Source: Pseudoalteromonas sp. T1lg88
GTDB taxonomy: Bacteria > Pseudomonadota > Gammaproteobacteria > Enterobacterales > Alteromonadaceae
Direction of reading: 5' to 3'
NCBI RefSeq assembly: GCF_002964765.1
Contig: NZ_PQCF01000018.1
Span: 116,335 to 180,334, forward strand
DNA: 64,000 bases
Shown: in pieces, positions 17,952-25,787 of the stretch
Layout: each line of letters opens with the position of its first letter
Position numbering within the stretch: position 1 is the first letter of the stretch
Position numbers and translations under genes: made by a program
Notes under the pieces: generated by a model
Told to the model about the DNA's origin: nothing
Database searches by the model: none
What the model saw: only the letters and a program-made list of their open reading frames with translations

Positions 17952-19076
17952 ATGGTAGATAAAGCATTAGGTGGCGCGGGTCTGCGCGGTCAAGAAGCGG
18001 GTCAAACAGCCCTTTGTACGGTAGGTAAAACAGGTTCAGGCCTGACTTATTGTGGTTATGACATCAGCGAGCTGGCGGATAAAGTACAGTTCGAAGAAGT
18101 GGCCTTTTTACTTTCGCGCGGTGAGCTACCTACCGCAGGTGAATTGGTTGAATACAAAGCCAAGCTTAAATCACTGCGCGGCCTACCGGCGGCACTTAAA
18201 ACAGTGCTAGAAGCCATTCCAAAAGATGCGCACCCAATGGATGTGATGCGTACCGGCTGTTCTATGCTGGGTAACCTGGAAATGGAAACCGATTTCGACC
18301 AGGCCAATGATGCCATCGATCGCATGGTTGCTATTTTCCCAAGCATCATCTGTTACTGGTACCGCTTTAGCCACGATGGCGTGCGCATTGACGTTGAAAC
18401 CGATGACGATTCGGTGGGCGCTCACTTCCTACATCTGTTACACGACAAAGCGCCATCGCAGTTGTTTGCAGACGTGATGAATGTGTCTTTGATTCTCTAT
18501 GCAGAGCACGAGTTTAACGCCTCAACCTTCACCGCTCGCGTATGTGCGTCAACCCTGTCTGACATTCATTCATGCGTAACCGGTGCTATCGGTTCACTGC
18601 GTGGTCCATTGCACGGTGGTGCTAACGAAGCGGCGATGGAACTGATTGAGCGTTTCAGCAATGCCGATGAAGCCGAGCAGGAGCTGATGGGCATGCTTGA
18701 GCGCAAAGAGAAGATCATGGGCTTCGGTCATGCGATTTACCGTGAAAGCGATCCGCGTAATGTGATCATCAAAAAATGGTCAGAGCGTTTGGCTCAAGAG
18801 GTAGGCGATGATGTGCTTTACCCTGTGTCTGTACGTTGTGAAGAAGTGATGTGGCGCGAGAAGAAGCTATTCTGTAATGCCGATTTCTTCCACGCTTCGG
18901 CCTATCACTTTATGGGCATTCCAACCAAATTGTTTACGCCTATCTTTGTAATGAGTCGCGTAACGGGCTGGACTGCACACGTGAAAGAGCAGCGTGCTAA
19001 CAACCGTATTATCCGCCCAAGTGCGGGTTATATCGGCCCAGAAGCGCGCCCTGTACCTGAGCTAAGCGAGCGCTAA
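17952..19076 (+). CDS. prpC: 2-methylcitrate synthase
   Basis: Condenses propionyl-CoA and oxaloacetate to 2-methylcitrate. The 374-residue citrate-synthase fold protein shows the active-site histidines in LHGGANEAAM and GFGHAIY and the aspartate in CNADFFHA. It is the short type I form without the N-terminal extension of the Krebs-cycle enzyme. AGGAG lies eight bases before the ATG. Context between prpB and acnD assigns the propionate role. Confidence 0.95.
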   Translation: MVDKALGGAGLRGQEAGQTALCTVGKTGSGLTYCGYDISELADKVQFEEVAFLLSRGELPTAGELVEYKAKLKSLRGLPAALKTVLEAIPKDAHPMDVMRTGCSMLGNLEMETDFDQANDAIDRMVAIFPSIICYWYRFSHDGVRIDVETDDDSVGAHFLHLLHDKAPSQLFADVMNVSLILYAEHEFNASTFTARVCASTLSDIHSCVTGAIGSLRGPLHGGANEAAMELIERFSNADEAEQELMGMLERKEKIMGFGHAIYRESDPRNVIIKKWSERLAQEVGDDVLYPVSVRCEEVMWREKKLFCNADFFHASAYHFMGIPTKLFTPIFVMSRVTGWTAHVKEQRANNRIIRPSAGYIGPEARPVPELSER

Positions 19077-19154
19077 GCCACGGCTTAGCCACCTTGCCTG
19101 TCGGTGCGGCACATTCGTTGGCGCACCACATCCATTCGCAATGTAGAGATGATT

Positions 19155-21746
19155 ATGAATACCCAATACCGTAAGACGCTGCCGGGCTCAGAGCTGGTTT
19201 ATTACGATACCCGAGCGGCCGTTGATGCAATCGAACCTGGCGCCTACGATGGCTTGCCTTATACCTCTAAAGTGCTTGCCGAGAACCTGGTTCGCCGTTG
19301 TAACCCAGACGATTTAACGCAAAGCCTAGAGCAACTTATTTATCGTAAGCGCGAGCATGATTTCCCTTGGTTCCCGGCCCGCGTGGTTTGTCACGATATT
19401 CTTGGTCAAACGGCGCTGGTGGATCTTGCCGGTCTGCGTGATGCCATTGCTGCCAAAGGCGGCGATCCGGCCAAGGTAAACCCCGTGGTACCGACCCAAT
19501 TGATCGTTGACCACTCGTTGGCGGTCGAAGCACCGGGCTTTGACCCAGACGCGTTTGAAAAGAACCGTGCCATTGAAGACCGTCGTAACGAAGACAGATT
19601 CCACTTTATTAACTGGACCAAAACAGCGTTTAAAAACGTTGATGTGATCCCGCCGGGTAACGGCATCATGCACCAGATCAACCTGGAGAAGATGTCGCCG
19701 GTGATCCAGGTACGTGATGGCGTCGCCTTCCCGGATACCCTGGTAGGTACCGACAGTCATACCCCGCATGTTGATGCGCTGGGCGTAATCGCCGTGGGTG
19801 TAGGTGGTCTTGAAGCCGAAAGCGTGATGCTGGGTCGTGCCTCTTACATGCGCCTGCCGGACATTATTGGTGTTGAGTTGACGGGTAAGCCGCAGCCGGG
19901 CATTACCGCCACAGATATCGTACTGGCGCTGACCGAATTCCTACGTAAAGAGCGTGTGGTTTCAAGTTACCTTGAATTCTTCGGAGAGGGTGCCTCGCAT
20001 CTGACTCTGGGCGATCGTGCCACCATCTCGAATATGACACCGGAATACGGTGCCACGGCGGCCATGTTCTATATCGATGAGCAAACTATCGACTATTTGA
20101 AACTGACTGGCCGTGAAGACGAGCAGGTGAAGCTGGTTGAACAGTACGCCAAAGAAACTGGTTTGTGGGCCGATGCCATGACGGGTGCGAAATACGAGCG
20201 CGTATTAAGCTTTGATTTGTCCTCTGTGGGTCGTAATCTGGCCGGTCCATCAAACCCGCATGCCCGTTTAGCGACGGCGGACTTGCAAGCCCGTGGTATC
20301 GCCAAGCATGTTGAGCAAGAAGAGGGCCTGATGCCGGATGGCGCGGTCATTATCGCCGCTATCACCAGCTGTACCAATACCTCTAACCCGCGCAACGTGA
20401 TTGCCGCAGCCTTGTTAGCCCGTAACGCCAACAAGTTTGGCTTAGTGCGCAAGCCTTGGGTGAAAACCTCACTGGCACCGGGTTCAAAAGCGGTAAAACT
20501 TTATTTAGAAGAAGCGAACCTTCTTCCTGAGCTGGAAGCCCTGGGCTTTGGCGTAGTGGGTTTTGCCTGTACCTCATGTAACGGCATGAGTGGCGCGTTA
20601 GACCCGAAAATCCAGCAAGAAGTGATCGAGCGCGACCTTTACGCGACGGCGGTACTCTCAGGTAACCGTAACTTTGACGGCCGTATCCACCCCTATGCTA
20701 AACAGGCCTTCCTGGCCTCACCGCCATTGGTGGTGGCGTATGCCATTGCCGGTACTATACGTTTCGATATCGAAAAAGATGCCCTGGGATATGATAAGCA
20801 AGGTCAGCCTATTACCTTGAAGGATCTATGGCCAAGCGACGAAGAAATCGATGCGGTTATTGCCAAGAGCGTGAAGCCAGAGCACTTCCGTCAGGTGTAC
20901 GAACCCATGTTCGATTTAGACGTGGATTACGGTGAAAAGAACAATCCACTGTATGACTGGCGCGAAATGAGCACCTATATTCGTCGTCCACCTTATTGGG
21001 AAGGGGCGCTTGCGGCACCACGTACCATGAAAGACATGCGTCCACTGGCGGTGCTAGGTGACAACATCACCACCGACCACTTGTCACCATCGAATGCGAT
21101 TCTGGCCAGCAGTGCGGCCGGCGAATACCTGGCGAAAATGGGTCTGCCTGAAGAAGACTTTAACTCGTACGCCACGCACCGTGGTGACCACCTAACGGCG
21201 CAACGTGCCACCTTCGCAAACCCTAAGCTGTTTAACGAAATGGTGCGCGATGAAAACGGTGAGGTGAAGCAAGGTTCACTGGCGCGTATTGAGCCAGAAG
21301 GCCAGGTTACTCGTATGTGGGAAGCCATTGAAACCTATATGGAGCGTAAGCAACCGCTATGTATCGTTGCCGGTGCCGACTATGGTCAGGGTTCAAGCCG
21401 TGACTGGGCAGCCAAAGGCGTTCGCCTAGCGGGTGTGGAAGTGATCATCGCCGAAGGTTTCGAGCGTATTCACCGTACCAACTTGATTGGCATGGGTGTG
21501 TTACCTCTGGAGTTTAAAGCGGGTGAAAACCGTAAGACCTTTAACCTTGATGGTAGCGAGACCTATACGGTGTTAGGCGAGCCAGCACCGGGTGCGGATA
21601 TGCAAGTGCAGATCACCCGCGCCAATGGTGAACAGCTGACTATTACCACCAAATGTCGCCTTGATACCCAAGAGGAATTGTCCATCTACAGTGCAGGCGG
21701 TGTATTGCAACGCTTTGCGCAGGACTTCCTTGAAGGCTCAGTATAA
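19155..21746 (+). CDS. acnD: Fe/S-dependent 2-methylisocitrate dehydratase AcnD
   Basis: Aconitase-like enzyme that, with PrpF, converts 2-methylcitrate to 2-methyl-cis-aconitate; it replaces PrpD. The 864-residue protein carries the [4Fe-4S] cysteines in ITSCTNTSNP and FACTSCNGMSG, the DSHTPHVDALG block and the C-terminal swivel domain with GADYGQGSSRDWAAKG. I start at ATG 19155 (MNTQYRKTLPGS); upstream codons of the open frame are not conserved-looking. A hairpin with a T-tract separates it from prpF. Confidence 0.95.
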   Translation: MNTQYRKTLPGSELVYYDTRAAVDAIEPGAYDGLPYTSKVLAENLVRRCNPDDLTQSLEQLIYRKREHDFPWFPARVVCHDILGQTALVDLAGLRDAIAAKGGDPAKVNPVVPTQLIVDHSLAVEAPGFDPDAFEKNRAIEDRRNEDRFHFINWTKTAFKNVDVIPPGNGIMHQINLEKMSPVIQVRDGVAFPDTLVGTDSHTPHVDALGVIAVGVGGLEAESVMLGRASYMRLPDIIGVELTGKPQPGITATDIVLALTEFLRKERVVSSYLEFFGEGASHLTLGDRATISNMTPEYGATAAMFYIDEQTIDYLKLTGREDEQVKLVEQYAKETGLWADAMTGAKYERVLSFDLSSVGRNLAGPSNPHARLATADLQARGIAKHVEQEEGLMPDGAVIIAAITSCTNTSNPRNVIAAALLARNANKFGLVRKPWVKTSLAPGSKAVKLYLEEANLLPELEALGFGVVGFACTSCNGMSGALDPKIQQEVIERDLYATAVLSGNRNFDGRIHPYAKQAFLASPPLVVAYAIAGTIRFDIEKDALGYDKQGQPITLKDLWPSDEEIDAVIAKSVKPEHFRQVYEPMFDLDVDYGEKNNPLYDWREMSTYIRRPPYWEGALAAPRTMKDMRPLAVLGDNITTDHLSPSNAILASSAAGEYLAKMGLPEEDFNSYATHRGDHLTAQRATFANPKLFNEMVRDENGEVKQGSLARIEPEGQVTRMWEAIETYMERKQPLCIVAGADYGQGSSRDWAAKGVRLAGVEVIIAEGFERIHRTNLIGMGVLPLEFKAGENRKTFNLDGSETYTVLGEPAPGADMQVQITRANGEQLTITTKCRLDTQEELSIYSAGGVLQRFAQDFLEGSV

Positions 21747-21754
21747 ATTGCAGA

Positions 21755-21796
21755 AGGTGAGAGCCCATTTTTAGAGGTGGGATCTCACCTTTTTTT
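21755..21796 (+). terminator. Intrinsic terminator inside the prp operon
   Basis: AGGTGAGA at 21755-21762 pairs with TCTCACCT at 21783-21790, with a nested CCCA/TGGG pair in the loop, followed by seven T. It lies between acnD and prpF and ends where the prpF ribosome-binding site TGAGG begins. It likely lowers prpF expression relative to acnD rather than ending the operon. Confidence 0.75.
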
Positions 21797-21806
21797 GAGG
21801 TTAATA

Positions 21807-22982
21807 ATGACACAACAGCTAAAAATACCGGCAACCTATATGCGCGGAGGCACCAGTAAAGGGGTGTTCTTTGCACTGCATGACTTGCCTGCACAAGCGC
21901 AGCAGCCGGGCGCCTATCGTGATGCCTTGCTTTTGCGCGTCATCGGCAGCCCGGATCCGTACGGCAAACATACCGATGGCATGGGTGGGGCGACATCCAG
22001 TACCAGTAAAACGGTGATCTTATCGAAAAGCGATAAGGCGGATCATGATGTTGACTACCTGTTTGGCCAGGTTGCTATTGATAAGCCGTTTATCGATTGG
22101 AGCGGTAACTGTGGCAACCTAACCGCTGCGGTGGGTGCCTTTGCCATTAATAATGGCTTGGTGGATGCGTCACGCATTTGTGAAAATGGCATCACCGAAG
22201 TGCGGATCTGGCAGGCCAATATTCACAAAACCATTGTCGCTCATGTGCCTATGTGTGATGGCTTGGTGCAAGAGCTTGGTGACTTTGAACTCGATGGTGT
22301 GACCTTTCCCGCCGCTGAGGTGAAGGTCGACTTCTTATCGCCTGTAGGTGATGGTGCAGTACTGCCAACGGGTAACCTGGTCGATACCTTAGTGGTGCCG
22401 GGCGAGGGCGAGCTACAGGCAAGTTTTATCAATGCCGGTATCCCTACTATTTTCGTGAATGCCAGCGAGCTGGGTTACAGCGGGGCAGAGCTGCAGGACG
22501 ATATCAATAATGATGAGCAGGCCTTAGCACGCTTTGAGCGTATTCGTGCTTATGGTGCAGTGCAAATGGGGCTGATCAGTGATATTGAAGAGGCGAAAAC
22601 GCGCCAGCATACGCCGAAAATCGCCATGGTGGCACCGGCAAGCAGCTATGTGGCATCCAGCGGCAAGCGCATTGATGCGGCAGATATAGATGTACAGGTT
22701 CGCGCCTTGTCCATGGGTAAGCTGCACCATGCCATGATGGGCACCGCCGCCGTTGCCATCGCTACCGCGGCCGCCATCGAAGGCACCTTGGTGAACCTGG
22801 CTGCAGGTGGTGTAGCACGCCAGTCGCTGACCTTTGGCCACCCTTCGGGCACGCTGCAAGTGGGTGCAGCGGTAAATATGCTTGATGGTCAGGCTGATGT
22901 GCACAGTGTCAGCATGAGCCGCAGTGCCCGCCGCTTAATGGAAGGCTGGGTGCGTGTACCAGAGCCTGAATTAGGCGAGTAG
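21807..22982 (+). CDS. prpF: 2-methyl-aconitate cis-trans isomerase PrpF
   Basis: Partner of AcnD in the methylcitrate cycle: isomerises 2-methylaconitate so that it can be hydrated to methylisocitrate. The 391-residue protein has the diaminopimelate-epimerase-like fold, with the family N-terminus IPATYMRGGTSKGVFF, the GNCGNLT block and GHPSGTLQVGA near the C-terminus. I use ATG 21807 with TGAGG at 21796-21800, not the open frame's earlier start at 21777, which lies inside the terminator hairpin. A bidirectional terminator follows. Confidence 0.95.
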   Translation: MTQQLKIPATYMRGGTSKGVFFALHDLPAQAQQPGAYRDALLLRVIGSPDPYGKHTDGMGGATSSTSKTVILSKSDKADHDVDYLFGQVAIDKPFIDWSGNCGNLTAAVGAFAINNGLVDASRICENGITEVRIWQANIHKTIVAHVPMCDGLVQELGDFELDGVTFPAAEVKVDFLSPVGDGAVLPTGNLVDTLVVPGEGELQASFINAGIPTIFVNASELGYSGAELQDDINNDEQALARFERIRAYGAVQMGLISDIEEAKTRQHTPKIAMVAPASSYVASSGKRIDAADIDVQVRALSMGKLHHAMMGTAAVAIATAAAIEGTLVNLAAGGVARQSLTFGHPSGTLQVGAAVNMLDGQADVHSVSMSRSARRLMEGWVRVPEPELGE

Positions 22983-22986
22983 ACAT

Positions 22987-23015
22987 AAAAAAAGCCGCTT
23001 TAAGCGGCTTTTTTT
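22987..23015. terminator. Bidirectional terminator between prpF and the convergent small gene
   Basis: AAGCCGCTT at 22992-23000 pairs with AAGCGGCTT at 23002-23010, flanked by A-rich and T-rich runs on both sides, so it can end transcription from either strand. Confidence 0.85.
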
Positions 23016-23033
23016 ATTAAAGCAGAAGGTGAA

Positions 23034-23423
23034 TTAGACAACGCCACGCGGTAGGCGACAGTCGTGCTCTTTCTCTGCAAGCTCTTTAATCCAAAATTCT
23101 TCGGCAGTGAAACCATCTTTGTTTTCACTAACGACAGTAAAGGCAGCCTTTTTCTCAGTTGCTTTTGCCGCAGGAGCCGCTTTTTTGGTTGTTGTTTTTT
23201 TGCTTGCTTTGGCAGGAGCCTTTTCTTCTACTTTAGCGACTGTTTCTGTTTTACCAGAAGTAAGCTCTTCAGTAAGTTCAGCTACCTCAGCAAGGCGCAT
23301 GTTTTTGCCGCCATCAATGCTGTACCAGCCAGGCTTGGTGGTGATTTCTGGCTTTTTGCCATTCGCCGCTTCATACGCAGCTTCAAAAGCAGCTAACACT
23401 TCTGTTTTGTCTAGTTTACTCAT
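23034..23423 (-). CDS. Conserved-looking hypothetical protein with Lys/Ala-rich linker
   Basis: A 129-residue protein of unknown function. The N-terminal part (about 1-50) looks folded and contains KPGWYSIDGGKNMRLAEVAEL. Residues about 60-95 form a low-complexity lysine/alanine/threonine linker (KASKKTTTKKAAPAAKAT) like bacterial histone-H1-like tails. The C-terminal part (FTAEEFWIKELAEKEHDCRLPRG) is again non-repetitive. It has no signal peptide or membrane segment. The start is ATG 23423. It could bind nucleic acid through the basic linker, but that is only inferred from composition. I do not recognise a named family. Confidence 0.7.
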   Translation of the reverse strand: MSKLDKTEVLAAFEAAYEAANGKKPEITTKPGWYSIDGGKNMRLAEVAELTEELTSGKTETVAKVEEKAPAKASKKTTTKKAAPAAKATEKKAAFTVVSENKDGFTAEEFWIKELAEKEHDCRLPRGVV

Positions 23424-23585
23424 CAAAAGATCCTAGTCGTTAACGCAGGTTAATTTTATTACAAGTATATATTTATACCCATTTGTCCTGGGATTTTCAA
23501 TTTTTTGTGGCGAAATTGCTAATTTCCTTTATTTTTTCCGCCAATGACGGGAAAATTTAGGCCTAAATTAGGTCATGAGGTGATT

Positions 23586-24338
23586 ATGAAACGCAACGAG
23601 CTACTCGCTATTTTGAATGCCAAGCTGGCACCGGAGCAAATCAAAGACTTTTGTCCCAATGGTCTGCAGGTTGAAGGCAACGAGCATATTAAAAAAATCG
23701 TCACCGGAGTGACCGCCAGTCAGGCCTTGGTTGATAAGGCCATAGAGCTGCAAGCCGATGCCCTGGTTGTGCACCATGGCTACTTTTGGAAGGGTGAGTC
23801 GCAAGTGATCAGTGGCATGAAAAAGCGCCGCCTAAAAGCGCTGCTGGCGGCGGATATTAACCTGTTCGCCTACCACTTACCCTTGGATGTGCACCCCGAG
23901 CTAGGTAATAACGCCCAGCTTGCTAAGCTACTGGGCATCGAGATCCTGGGCGGCATGGAGCCGGGACCAGTTAGCGTGCCGGTGTGGGGTAAGCTCAACG
24001 AGCCTGTCAGTGGCGATGAATTTGCCAAGCGCATTGAATCCGTGCTCGGGCGCACGCCGCTCAGCTCTGTGGTGCGCTCTGAGGTGATTGAAACCATAGG
24101 CCTGTGTACCGGCGGTGGTCAGGGTTATATCGACTTGGCGGCGGCGCAAGGTTTGGATGCCTACCTGACCGGCGAGGCCTCGGAGCAAACCATACATAGT
24201 TCCACCGAGCAGGGCATAGATTTCTTTGCCGCCGGGCACCACGCCACCGAGCGCTATGGTGCTAAGGCGCTGGGGGAGTTTTTAGCGGATGAGTTTGGTT
24301 TGGATGTAACCTTTATTGACATCGACAATCCGGTATAA
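23586..24338 (+). CDS. Nif3-like dinuclear metal centre protein (YbgI family)
   Basis: A 251-residue Nif3/YbgI family protein, possibly GTP cyclohydrolase I type 2-like. It has the metal-ligand blocks VVHHGYFWKG near residue 63, HLPLDVHPELGNN near 97 and the C-terminal GHHATERYG. The family hexamerises into a ring with paired metals; its physiological reaction is uncertain. I use ATG 23586 with GAGG upstream; 14 extra codons from 23544 would run through a 16-base palindrome. It lies alone, followed by a MITE-like repeat. Confidence 0.9.
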   Translation: MKRNELLAILNAKLAPEQIKDFCPNGLQVEGNEHIKKIVTGVTASQALVDKAIELQADALVVHHGYFWKGESQVISGMKKRRLKALLAADINLFAYHLPLDVHPELGNNAQLAKLLGIEILGGMEPGPVSVPVWGKLNEPVSGDEFAKRIESVLGRTPLSSVVRSEVIETIGLCTGGGQGYIDLAAAQGLDAYLTGEASEQTIHSSTEQGIDFFAAGHHATERYGAKALGEFLADEFGLDVTFIDIDNPV

Positions 24339-24343
24339 AGATT

Positions 24344-24552
24344 ATACCAATTCACTTAAATAGCTAATCACCCTAGCGGGCTAAATATCGTGCTAACTGT
24401 GTTGAAATTTTTCGATGTACGCCTACACGGATGTAGGCGGTAGAGCGGCGCAGGAGCCAAAGCCGAGAATAACTACATAAAAAAAATTCCGCCTTGTTAT
24501 CACATCATTTATCCAGCGCTATATCTGATCACATACTTAACAGAATTGGTAT
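24344..24552. repeat. MITE-like element, copy 1
   Basis: A 209-base element with perfect 10-base terminal inverted repeats, ATACCAATTC at 24344-24353 and GAATTGGTAT at 24543-24552. The right-hand 75 bases are nearly identical to a second copy at 57956-58117. Relative to that copy it has an extra internal block of about 47 bases (roughly 24415-24465) that itself contains the small inverted repeat CGCCTACA/TGTAGGCG. No coding capacity is seen. It lies between the nif3-like gene and metR. Confidence 0.8.
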
Positions 24553-24595
24553 TAAAAGGAGCCAGGGGCTCCTTTTTTATTGTCGCTGCAACAAA

Positions 24596-25486
24596 TTATT
24601 TGCGGCTGTTATTTTGCTTACAGGTATTAAGGAAGTGGCGGTAAACCGGGTTGTCCTTCATTTCTTTTTTCATCGCCAAATACATGGGGCGGTTCAATCC
24701 CAGGGCGCCTAAAGGAATTGACTTGATCAAGCCCTGCGCCTCATAGGGCGTCACCAGCCAATCCGGCAGGGCGGCTACGCCCATGCCTGCACTGACCAAT
24801 TGGAAAATCAACAAGCCCTGATCCACGGTTTTTAAGGTGCCATCGAAACGGGCATTTTGAATAAAGTGTTTGAATATATCCTGTCGTTCCCGCGGAATAG
24901 GGTAGGAGATGATGGTCTCATCTTTTAAATCTAAGGCGGTCACATAAGCTTTATTGGCCAAGGGGTGGTCCGGCGCCACGATAAGCTTAAGTTTAAAATC
25001 AAACAGGTGGGCAAATTCCAAGCGATCCGGCTCACGAATGTCCGAGGTCAGAACCAGATCTAAATCCCCATCAAGCAGCTCGGGAATGGCGTCATAACTA
25101 AACCCGCGTTCATAATCCACATGTATATCGGGCCAGAAATTATTGAATTCTTTAATGGTCGGCAGCAACCAGTGAAAACAGGCGTGGCATTCCACACTTA
25201 GGCGCAGTTGCGAAATAGGCTGATTTAAACTTTCTTTCAGGCGGCATTTGGTGGCTTCGACCTTAGGTAACACATCCTGCGCCAGTTCTAATAGCAGCAT
25301 GCCTTGAGGGGTAAAGCGCACCGGATGGGTTTTACGCTCAAACAGCTGACAATCCAGCTTGTTTTCCAAGTCTTTGATTTGATGAGATAAAGCTGACTGG
25401 GTTAGAAATAATTCACGGGCGGTATTCACTAAAGAACCGGTTTCTTTCAAGGTGGCTATGGTTTTAAGGTGTTTAATTTCAATCAT
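24596..25486 (-). CDS. metR: LysR-family regulator MetR
   Basis: Homocysteine-responsive activator of methionine genes. The 296-residue LysR-type protein has the N-terminal helix-turn-helix (ELFLTQSALSHQIKDLE, residues 25-41) and a periplasmic-binding-protein-like effector domain. It starts MIEIKHLKTIATLKETGSLVNTA as in E. coli MetR. It is divergent from metE with 301 bases between, which contain a consensus MetR site, the standard metR-metE arrangement. Confidence 0.95.
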   Translation of the reverse strand: MIEIKHLKTIATLKETGSLVNTARELFLTQSALSHQIKDLENKLDCQLFERKTHPVRFTPQGMLLLELAQDVLPKVEATKCRLKESLNQPISQLRLSVECHACFHWLLPTIKEFNNFWPDIHVDYERGFSYDAIPELLDGDLDLVLTSDIREPDRLEFAHLFDFKLKLIVAPDHPLANKAYVTALDLKDETIISYPIPRERQDIFKHFIQNARFDGTLKTVDQGLLIFQLVSAGMGVAALPDWLVTPYEAQGLIKSIPLGALGLNRPMYLAMKKEMKDNPVYRHFLNTCKQNNSRK

Positions 25487-25551
25487 CTTTAGTAAATCTC
25501 ATAAAAGCCAGTCACATATCTCATAATGATTGCGACTAAACCGAGCTGGAT

Positions 25552-25575
25552 AAATGTATAAAAGTCTAGACGGCT
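25552..25575. promoter_or_regulatory. Possible MetJ met-box array near metR
   Basis: Three consecutive 8-mers in register with the met-box AGACGTCT: AAATGTAT (5 of 8), AAAAGTCT (6 of 8) and AGACGGCT (7 of 8). MetJ binds tandem 8-base boxes in E. coli. A second weaker array is just before metE. No metJ gene is in the window, so this is tentative. Confidence 0.4.
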
Positions 25576-25687
25576 AAAAAATTATCACTTTTATACTCAG
25601 TTGGCTATTAAAAGATAAAATTCATTGTGAAAAATGTCTATTTTCTCTGTTTTTAAATTTATTCAGCGGTGAGTTAACGCGCTGATA

Positions 25688-25700
25688 TGAATTTAATTCA
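25688..25700. promoter_or_regulatory. MetR-binding site
   Basis: TGAATTTAATTCA is a perfect match to the MetR consensus TGAA-N5-TTCA. It lies about 88 bases before metE in the metR-metE intergenic region, where MetR activates metE and represses metR in E. coli. Confidence 0.75.
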
Positions 25701-25754
25701 TTAGCAATGTGAGTAAGCTTCGTTTGTGTCCCCAAGATCTGAGAGGTAATGTTT

Positions 25755-25778
25755 AGCCATCTAAACAGCTAAACGGAT
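25755..25778. promoter_or_regulatory. Possible second met-box array before metE
   Basis: AGCCATCT (6 of 8), AAACAGCT (5 of 8) and AAACGGAT (5 of 8) follow each other in 8-base register and end 9 bases before the metE ATG. MetJ bound here would block translation-proximal transcription. Weak matches; tentative. Confidence 0.3.
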
Positions 25779-25787
25779 ATTTACATC

